A stretch of DNA of 36,313 nt, from positions 1 to 36,313 of the forward strand of contig CAMKZU010000016.1 of NCBI GenBank assembly GCA_946477855.1. Direction: 5' to 3'. Shown piece by piece: positions 30,930-36,313 of this stretch. A program made the translations under genes and the position numbers. How positions within the stretch are numbered: the first letter of the stretch is position 1; the number at the start of each line of letters is the position of its first letter. The stretch is from an uncultured Lactobacillus sp. (GTDB lineage Bacteria; Bacillota; Bacilli; Lactobacillales; Lactobacillaceae). The notes under the pieces were generated by a model, which worked only from the letters and a program-made list of their open reading frames with translations, did not search any database and was not told where the DNA came from.

Positions 30930-32825
30930 TTAGTTTTTTATTCCATTTTTATCAACGTGGTAAATCGGCTTCAAGACGCCATATCTAAGTTTAGTAAGTT
31001 TCTTTTGCAGCCACGGAACAAACCACATGTCAAGACCGAATGCTCTACCCGAGCCGTTCATTACAGCGATAGCAGCAAATACCATCCAGACATTGACCCA
31101 GTAGTTCATTCCTGATAAACAGAAAATAGCTACAAAGATTGCGCTCATGCCGCCAGCAAACCACGTGCATAAGCCTAATACTAACATAACTCCTAAAACA
31201 ATTTCCAAACACGTCATAGTCTTTTGTGCTACTAGTGCAGCTTCTTTATTAGGAATTAGAACTTTAGTTACTGCTTGCACCCAACTTGGCATTTTATCAA
31301 AAACTGCCATTGGGGAATGACCATAATCATAGTTGAGGGAAAATAGAGCAGGAGCAGCAGTGGTAGCGGCTTTACCACTTGCGGCAGTTGTAGCCGCTGC
31401 CTTCTGTGAAGCACCGCTGGTAGCAGCTTGAACTAACCAAGGAAACTGTAATTGCAGCTTATTAGTGAACCAAGAGCCGCTGCCCTGTACCTTGTACCAG
31501 CAGTCAACTAACCACATCAAGCCTAAATAAATTCTCAATGGTACTGCCCATAAAACATTGCCGTACCTATTAAGGTTGCCCCGCCATAAAGTAGGCCGTT
31601 TTATTCTGAACCATTCGTCCATTACATAGTGGAAAAGATAGTAACCGGAATAGATTTCCATAAAGTAAATCATGTCCACTACGTCTTTCATCAAGATAGC
31701 GAAAAAGCCACTCAGATGGAAAGTGTTAACTAAAGACGCAACACCCCAACTAGGTCCAAGTGAAACCATAAAGCCGGAATAAGTACCCTTAAATTTAACG
31801 GGTTCACCGCCGTTAATCTGGCTCAAAATATTTCTTAAAGCACATTTACCGGCGGATTCAGCCCCCTGAACTACTTGTGGTTCACCACGACCGCTGCCGT
31901 CAGCGTCATAAAGAGCCACATCACCTATGACATAAACATGGGGATCGGTTGGAATTTGTGAATACTCATTAACTAAAATTCTACCGCCTCTACCAGTTTC
32001 AAAACCAAAGTTTTTAGCTGTAGCAACAGCCTTAACACCAGCAGTCCAGATCAATGTCCTCGTTGGATACGTTGAACCGTCTTTCAGGTCAATATAATTT
32101 TCATGAACACCAACTACACCTGTATTGACTTTAATATCTACGCCCTGCTTTAAGAGATATTTCTCCGCCTTGGCAGCATCAGCGCGATCAAGCATATTCA
32201 TTACCGTTGGCGCCATTTCCATCATGGTTATCTTGATGTCGTCTTTTTGCAAATTATATTTTTTAGCTAAATCACCACGCCAGGAGTTTAATTCCCCAGC
32301 CATCTCAGTTCCGGTAAAGCCAGTACCAACAACGACGAAGTTGAGGTATTGTGCCCTTTTTTCAGGATCTCTTTCTTGAGAGCCTAAATGAACCATCATA
32401 TCAATGTGATCCCGCAGTTTTTCTGCATCATCAAGATTACCCAAAACAAAGCCGTTTTCTTTAACACCAGGAGTGTTAAAGTCATTAGGCTGCGAACCAA
32501 TAGCTAAAATGACGTAATCGTAGGGATAAGTGCCGTTATCGCCAATAACTTTTTTGGCAGATTGATCAATTTTAGTAATATTGTCAGTTACTACATCAAC
32601 GTTTTTTCTCCGTGAAAATAAACGCTGCAGATCATACTTAAGACTCTTAGCTTCTACTCGGTTAGCTGCTACTTCGTGTAAAGAAGTCATCATGGTCATA
32701 TAGGGATTTTTATCAATCAGCGTAATTTTAACATCATGCCGCTTTTTTAATTTTTTGGCAAGATGCTTGGTGGTATACAGACCGCCGTAACCGCCGCCAA
32801 TTACTACAATATTCGTTTCAGCCAC
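30930..32825 (-). CDS. ndh2: Type II NADH dehydrogenase with C-terminal membrane extension (FLEET Ndh2)
   Basis: I set the start at GTG 32825 (AAGGAG eight bases upstream), giving 631 residues; the upstream GTG at 32834 overlaps the ribosome site. Residues 1-400 form a type II NADH:quinone oxidoreductase. The FAD-binding GGGYGG is near 10-15, the NADH-binding GTGFTG is at 167-172, and the FAD C-motif is YVIGDVALYD. After the usual end comes a ~200-residue extension with several membrane helices, resembling DoxX-type proteins. This extended form is characteristic of the Ndh2 in extracellular electron transfer loci. An Ala/Thr/Ser-rich stretch (ATSGASQKAAATTAASGKAA, about 467-490) is an odd insertion between helices. 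The enzyme oxidises NADH and reduces demethylmenaquinone. Confidence 0.93.
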   Translation of the reverse strand: MAETNIVVIGGGYGGLYTTKHLAKKLKKRHDVKITLIDKNPYMTMMTSLHEVAANRVEAKSLKYDLQRLFSRRKNVDVVTDNITKIDQSAKKVIGDNGTYPYDYVILAIGSQPNDFNTPGVKENGFVLGNLDDAEKLRDHIDMMVHLGSQERDPEKRAQYLNFVVVGTGFTGTEMAGELNSWRGDLAKKYNLQKDDIKITMMEMAPTVMNMLDRADAAKAEKYLLKQGVDIKVNTGVVGVHENYIDLKDGSTYPTRTLIWTAGVKAVATAKNFGFETGRGGRILVNEYSQIPTDPHVYVIGDVALYDADGSGRGEPQVVQGAESAGKCALRNILSQINGGEPVKFKGTYSGFMVSLGPSWGVASLVNTFHLSGFFAILMKDVVDMIYFMEIYSGYYLFHYVMDEWFRIKRPTLWRGNLNRYGNVLWAVPLRIYLGLMWLVDCWYKVQGSGSWFTNKLQLQFPWLVQAATSGASQKAAATTAASGKAATTAAPALFSLNYDYGHSPMAVFDKMPSWVQAVTKVLIPNKEAALVAQKTMTCLEIVLGVMLVLGLCTWFAGGMSAIFVAIFCLSGMNYWVNVWMVFAAIAVMNGSGRAFGLDMWFVPWLQKKLTKLRYGVLKPIYHVDKNGIKN

Positions 32826-32864
32826 TTTTAACACTCCTTAATGCAAATGTACTAGTTGTCTTTT

Positions 32865-32893
32865 ATTATACTAGTATTTACAATTATGGTAAA
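32865..32893 (-). promoter_or_regulatory. ndh2 operon promoter
   Basis: Minus-strand TATAAT (32865-32870), 17-base spacer, TTTACC (32888-32893). The -10 is perfect and the -35 is moderate. A short palindrome ATACTAGTAT surrounds the upstream edge of the -10. Confidence 0.6.
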
Positions 32894-32982
32894 GTGGCTA
32901 CTTTCACAATCTTTCCTAATTTTGTTTTTGTTACGCGCTTTCTTTGTTGTTAAAATAACTTTTTTATTTTTAAATTTTGTAG

Positions 32983-33011
32983 TTGCACAAAGTAAAACTG
33001 TATTTTATAAT
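32983..33011 (+). promoter_or_regulatory. pplA operon promoter
   Basis: TTGCAC (32983-32988), 17-base spacer, TATAAT (33006-33011). A perfect palindrome TGTGTACACA (33025-33034) sits about 14 bases downstream of the -10, within the first transcribed bases, and may be an operator. Confidence 0.75.
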
Positions 33012-33072
33012 CTAAGTAAGTGAATGTGTACACAATATTATATGGTTTGATATTATCACTGAGGGAGATATT

Positions 33073-33990
33073 ATGAAAAATAATAAATTTATAACCAGCA
33101 CAGCTATTTTGGCACTTTCTACGCTTTTGCTTAGTGCTTGTTCAACTACGGCTAAGAAAAGTTCTTCAAGCGATTCTAAGCCAAAAGAAAGTAAGGTCGA
33201 AAAGAAGAAAACCCCTAAGCAGATTGCCGGTGGCAAATTGCAAGATGGGGTTTACAAATTAGTCGAAGACAATTATTTCAATGGCTATAAAGTAAAGGTT
33301 TCTATGACCGTTAAAGATGGCAAGGTTACAGACACCAGCTATGATAACGTAGACAAGAATGGTAAATCAAAGGCAAAAGACGCCAAATATGAAGCACAAA
33401 TGAAGAAGTATTCTCAAGCAAAAATCGGTCCTAAAGAATACATCCCTAAATTGCAAAAATCATTCGCCGCTAGTGGCGCTAATTCAAGCGCTATCCAAGT
33501 CGTTTCCGGTGCTACCAGTTCAAGCACCACTTTAAAGAACTATGTCAACCAGTTAACACAGGCAGCTCAAAAAGGTGATACTACTACCATTCACATCAAT
33601 AACAATCAAAAATTAAAAGACGGCACATATAAATTAGCAGAAAAGAACTACAGCCACGGTTACCGTCAAGTGTTAACCATGGTAGTTAAAAAAGGCAAAG
33701 TCAGTGATTTTAAATACGACCAAATTAACAAAAAAGGTGTTTCCAAGACCAAGAATGCTGCTTACGAAAAGCAAATGAAGAAAGTTAACAAAGTTGGACC
33801 GAAAGAATACATTCCAAAATTACAGGAAGAATTCTTAAAAGCTAAAGGAAACACCGAAAAAGTTCAAGCAGTTTCAGGAGCAACAGAGTCTTCTCATTCA
33901 TTTATCGCTTATGCTGATCAACTAATTAATGCCGCACAAAAGGGTGAAAGCGGAACTATCAAGGTTGACAATATTGTTTATCAAGAATAA
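33073..33990 (+). CDS. pplA: PplA-like flavinylated lipoprotein with two FMN-binding domains
   Basis: A 305-residue lipoprotein with signal peptide and lipobox LSAC (Cys23), a Ser/Lys-rich linker, then two tandem FMN_bind repeats of about 110 residues each. The repeats mirror each other: LQDGVYKLVEDNYFNGYK and LKDGTYKLAEKNYSHGYR open them, and both contain GPKEYIPKLQ. Each ends in the flavinylation motif SGAT (VVSGATSSS with Thr148; AVSGATESS with Thr271), where ApbE attaches FMN covalently to Thr. This is the terminal electron carrier that passes electrons to iron, quinones or flavins outside the cell. GAGGGAG lies seven bases before the ATG, and apbE follows after a possible attenuator. Confidence 0.93.
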   Translation: MKNNKFITSTAILALSTLLLSACSTTAKKSSSSDSKPKESKVEKKKTPKQIAGGKLQDGVYKLVEDNYFNGYKVKVSMTVKDGKVTDTSYDNVDKNGKSKAKDAKYEAQMKKYSQAKIGPKEYIPKLQKSFAASGANSSAIQVVSGATSSSTTLKNYVNQLTQAAQKGDTTTIHINNNQKLKDGTYKLAEKNYSHGYRQVLTMVVKKGKVSDFKYDQINKKGVSKTKNAAYEKQMKKVNKVGPKEYIPKLQEEFLKAKGNTEKVQAVSGATESSHSFIAYADQLINAAQKGESGTIKVDNIVYQE

Positions 33991-34010
33991 AAAGTTAATT
34001 AGTTAATTAC

Positions 34011-34040
34011 AAAAGGAGTGACATTTAGCCGCTCTTTTTT
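34011..34040 (+). terminator. Weak internal terminator/attenuator between pplA and apbE
   Basis: AAAAGGAGTG (34011-34020) can pair with CGCTCTTTTTT (34030-34040), with two G-T pairs, followed by a T-run. It should stop part of the transcription after pplA, so that the carrier is made in excess of the ApbE enzyme. Confidence 0.55.
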
Positions 34041-34059
34041 ATTAGGAGAAATAAATGAT

Positions 34060-35151
34060 ATGACCAAGCAACCAAACAAGTTTATGCTGGTAATTGCAGT
34101 ATTATTAGCATGTTTTAGCCTAACTTCTTGCTCAACTCAAAGTAAAACTAGTGCCCCGACAAAAACACCTGTTACCACTACTCCCACTTCAGATACCCAA
34201 TTTTTAATGGGAACAGTTTGCACCATCAAGATTTACAATAAACACCAGCAAAAAGCCCTGAAGGCCGGCTTTAACCGGATTAAGGAATTAGCAGCTCAAA
34301 CCACGGTTAACCAAAAAGGCAGTGAAATAGACAAAATCAACAGGTATGCCGGAATTAAACCGGTCAAAGTTACCCCTACTATTTACCGTATGTGTAAAGA
34401 CGCCTATCATTACAGCAAAATTTCTGCTGGTACATTCGACTTAACAATTGGACCAATTACCAGCTTATGGCGAATAGGTTTCCCCGATGCCCATAAACCA
34501 AAAGCAAGTACCATCAAAAAACGGCTACCATTAGTTAATTACCATAATGTGGTTTTTAACGATCAAAAACGCACCGTTTTCTTAAAGAAAAAGAAGATGA
34601 TGCTTGATTTAGGAGGAATGGCTAAAGGCTTTATTTCTGATGAAGTCATGAAAGTCTTGCAAAAAAAGGGCGTCACCAGTGCCATTATTGATCTGGGCGG
34701 CAATATCTACGTTTTAGGCAACTCCCCAACCAATAACAGTAATTGGACCGTGGGGATTCAAGACCCTAGTGCTGCTCGGGGTGACGCGATCGGCTCCTTA
34801 CCGGAAAAGAATGCTACTGCAGTAACATCAGGCATTTATGAACGTTATCTCAAAGTCGGAAACAAAATTTATAGTCACTTAATGGATCCCCAAACGGGTT
34901 ACCCTTGTCAAAACAACTTGTTAAGTGTCACAATTATTGCCAAGCGGTCAACCACAGGTGATGGACTGTCAACTGCAGTATTTAATCGCGGTTTGAAAAA
35001 GGGCTATGACTATGTAGAACATCTGTCTGGCGTAGAGGCAATTTTTATTACTAAAAAGAAAAAAGTCTACGTCACCTCGGGCTTAAAAGATAAATTCAAA
35101 CTGTTTACGGATAATGGTTATCAACTGGCAAAGTTAAAAACCAGCAATTAA
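34060..35151 (+). CDS. apbE: FAD:protein FMN transferase ApbE/FmnB lipoprotein
   Basis: Start at ATG 34060 (AGGAG at 34044-34048), giving 363 residues; the longer frame from 34018 runs through the hairpin and is rejected. The signal peptide ends in lipobox LTSC (Cys24), so the enzyme is held outside. ApbE features are FLMGTVCTIKIY, DLGGMAKGFISDEV, IIDLGGNIYVLG, HLMDPQTGYP and TGDGLSTAVF, the usual Mg2+-binding region. The enzyme transfers FMN from FAD to Thr of PplA. It is next to its substrate gene, and the FLEET name is fmnB. It needs extracellular FAD, but no flavin exporter is seen in the window. Confidence 0.95.
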   Translation: MTKQPNKFMLVIAVLLACFSLTSCSTQSKTSAPTKTPVTTTPTSDTQFLMGTVCTIKIYNKHQQKALKAGFNRIKELAAQTTVNQKGSEIDKINRYAGIKPVKVTPTIYRMCKDAYHYSKISAGTFDLTIGPITSLWRIGFPDAHKPKASTIKKRLPLVNYHNVVFNDQKRTVFLKKKKMMLDLGGMAKGFISDEVMKVLQKKGVTSAIIDLGGNIYVLGNSPTNNSNWTVGIQDPSAARGDAIGSLPEKNATAVTSGIYERYLKVGNKIYSHLMDPQTGYPCQNNLLSVTIIAKRSTTGDGLSTAVFNRGLKKGYDYVEHLSGVEAIFITKKKKVYVTSGLKDKFKLFTDNGYQLAKLKTSN

Positions 35152-35190
35152 TTTTGGAAAAATAAAGACAATATTTTGAAAGGAAAACTA

Positions 35191-36204
35191 ATGGAGGCTA
35201 AAAAGAAGTACAGTCATTTTACAGTAACCGACTTTTTTGAGTTGGTGCGGCTTAATACCAAGCTCAATAGTTTAATGCCTTATTTATTAGGAATTCTATT
35301 TGCTTACTTTTATTTTCATACTTTTAATTGGCAAAATTCTTTAATATACTTAGTTGCTCAAGGCGCGATAGCTTTATTTGTGACTGGTTTTAATAACGTT
35401 CAGGACTATCGTCTAGCTAAAAGCAAAGATTATCAACAAGAACATAATTTAATTGGCAAACGTAATTTATCACCGACAACTGCAATGACGGTTATGCTTA
35501 CTCTGCTTTTAATCGCAGCAGTCTTAGGAATTTGGCTAACTGTGCGAACCAATCTTTTTATTTTACTGATCGGCGCCCCCGGACTTTTTGTGGCTGTATT
35601 TTACACCTACGGCCCCGTTCCCTTTTCCCGAGTACCGCTAGGCGAAATTCTTGCTGGCTTATTCGAAGGACTGGGAATTATGTTCTTAGCCGTTTACATC
35701 AATTCACCAGTAACCCAATTAGCCTATTTGAATTTTGATTGGCCGCAATTTAGTGTCGGAGGCAACTTAGCCAATCTGTTATTAATTTTTTGGGTAGCTT
35801 TACCACAAGCTTTCTTTAACGCAGCAACGATGCTGGCGGACAATACCTGCGACTTAAAGCAGGACTTGGCTAATGGCCGTCACACCCTACCTTCATACAT
35901 TGGAGTTCAGAATTCCTTAAACTTGTTTAGTTTTTTAACCCTGGCTCCATTTGCAATAGTCGCTATCAGCGTCATATTTCGCCTTTTACCCATTTGGCAA
36001 CTATTAATTTTTGTAACTTTGCCGAAGCTCTATAAAAACGTGCAGGCATTCAGACAGAAGCAGACCAAGGATATGGCTTTCTGGGTTGATGAAGATAACA
36101 TCAAGCACAGAGTACCCACAACTTTTGATTTAGCACCGCAAAATTTATTTTGGTTTCAATCAATGCAAGTCTGCGGACTAATTTTAGGCATTATCTTTCA
36201 TTAA
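35191..36204 (+). CDS. dmkA: Prenyltransferase DmkA (UbiA/MenA family)
   Basis: AAAGGA six bases upstream sets ATG 35191 (337 residues); a TTG at 35176 lies on the ribosome site. The UbiA fold has eight to nine helices with two Asp-rich motifs. The first is FNNVQDYRLAKSKD (Asn69, Asp72, Asp80). The second is DNTCDLKQDLANGRHTLPS (Asp217, Asp221, Asp225). It attaches the polyprenyl chain to 1,4-dihydroxy-2-naphthoate, making demethylmenaquinone, and works with DmkB in the same locus. No naphthoate biosynthesis genes are visible here, so the ring may come from elsewhere in the genome or from outside the cell. It is the third gene of the pplA-apbE-dmkA operon. Confidence 0.9.
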   Translation: MEAKKKYSHFTVTDFFELVRLNTKLNSLMPYLLGILFAYFYFHTFNWQNSLIYLVAQGAIALFVTGFNNVQDYRLAKSKDYQQEHNLIGKRNLSPTTAMTVMLTLLLIAAVLGIWLTVRTNLFILLIGAPGLFVAVFYTYGPVPFSRVPLGEILAGLFEGLGIMFLAVYINSPVTQLAYLNFDWPQFSVGGNLANLLLIFWVALPQAFFNAATMLADNTCDLKQDLANGRHTLPSYIGVQNSLNLFSFLTLAPFAIVAISVIFRLLPIWQLLIFVTLPKLYKNVQAFRQKQTKDMAFWVDEDNIKHRVPTTFDLAPQNLFWFQSMQVCGLILGIIFH

Positions 36205-36232
36205 TTAAAGAAACTGAAAAAAGCACGCTCTT

Positions 36233-36313
36233 TTGAAGTTAACCCTCTAGATTGGACAAAAAATCCAACTGGAGGGTTTTACTATGGTTAAATTTACCGT
36301 CAAACAAAAATTA
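36233..36313 (+). mobile_element. Possible left end of an IS3-like insertion sequence
   Basis: After dmkA the sequence changes to a short gene with a hairpin-covered ribosome site. The encoded start (MVKFTVKQKL) resembles the opening of IS3-type OrfA transposases. The inverted repeat end is not certain, because the other end is outside the window. Only the first ten codons are visible, so this is a pattern-based guess. Confidence 0.4.
36284..36313 (+). CDS. Start of a possible transposase OrfA, partial
   Basis: ATG 36284 follows GGAGGG by seven bases and opens the frame MVKFTVKQKL to the window edge. The basic Phe/Lys start is common in IS3-family helix-turn-helix OrfA proteins, but ten residues are too few for a firm call. 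The ribosome site lies in the 3' arm of a 13-bp hairpin (36243-36276) that could suppress translation. Confidence 0.35.
   Translation, partial: MVKFTVKQKL

Overview
The window looks like chromosome of a low-GC lactic acid bacterium, most probably Lactobacillus in the narrow sense (delbrueckii/acidophilus group). The clues are AT-rich DNA, strong AGGAGG-type ribosome binding sites, a secreted enzyme ending in a lactobacillus-type S-layer-associated (SLAP) domain, two mannose-family PTS operons and one complete branched-chain amino acid ABC operon. No rRNA, tRNA, CRISPR array or prophage was seen. The only mobile-element hint is the last ~75 bases.

Positions 1-9275 form a fructan-type sugar locus. 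A mannose-family PTS (EIIA-EIIB-EIIC-EIID, minus strand, EIID cut by the window edge) diverges from a four-gene sensory operon: membrane-anchored sugar-binding protein, histidine kinase, LuxR-type response regulator, and a second membrane-anchored solute-binding protein. No ABC permease is present. The operon converges on a secreted GH32 fructanase with a SLAP anchor. The PTS and fructanase control regions share a 16-base segment holding a CcpA-type palindrome, plus a 9-base word that sits just upstream of the fructanase -35. The inferred circuit is: binding proteins sense fructan products outside the cell, the kinase and regulator switch on fructanase and PTS, and CcpA overrides.

Positions 9298-11093 hold three small poorly characterised genes. 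Positions 11132-15788 hold a second mannose-family PTS operon led by a tyrosine-phosphatase-like gene. It diverges from an RpiR/SIS regulator, with two 13-base palindromes placed on the two divergent promoters.

Positions 15810-23457 are mostly housekeeping: EF-P, pantothenate kinase, an SGNH hydrolase, a GNAT protein, HelD, then a run of secreted zinc protease, histidine phosphatase and methyltransferase.

Positions 23527-28393 are livFGMHJ on the minus strand. They are preceded by an excellent promoter and a 29-codon leader peptide with a leucine cluster, followed by mutually exclusive hairpins and a terminator: a ribosome-mediated attenuator rather than a T-box.

Positions 28960-36204 are a flavin-based extracellular electron transfer (FLEET) locus in two divergent operons. 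These are ndh2-eetA-eetB-dmkB (minus) and pplA-apbE/fmnB-dmkA (plus). NADH dehydrogenase would pass electrons to a demethylmenaquinone made by DmkA/DmkB, and then through EetA/EetB to the covalently flavinylated lipoprotein PplA. Each operon has a terminator-like hairpin directly after its first gene. The window ends in what may be the left end of an IS3-like element.
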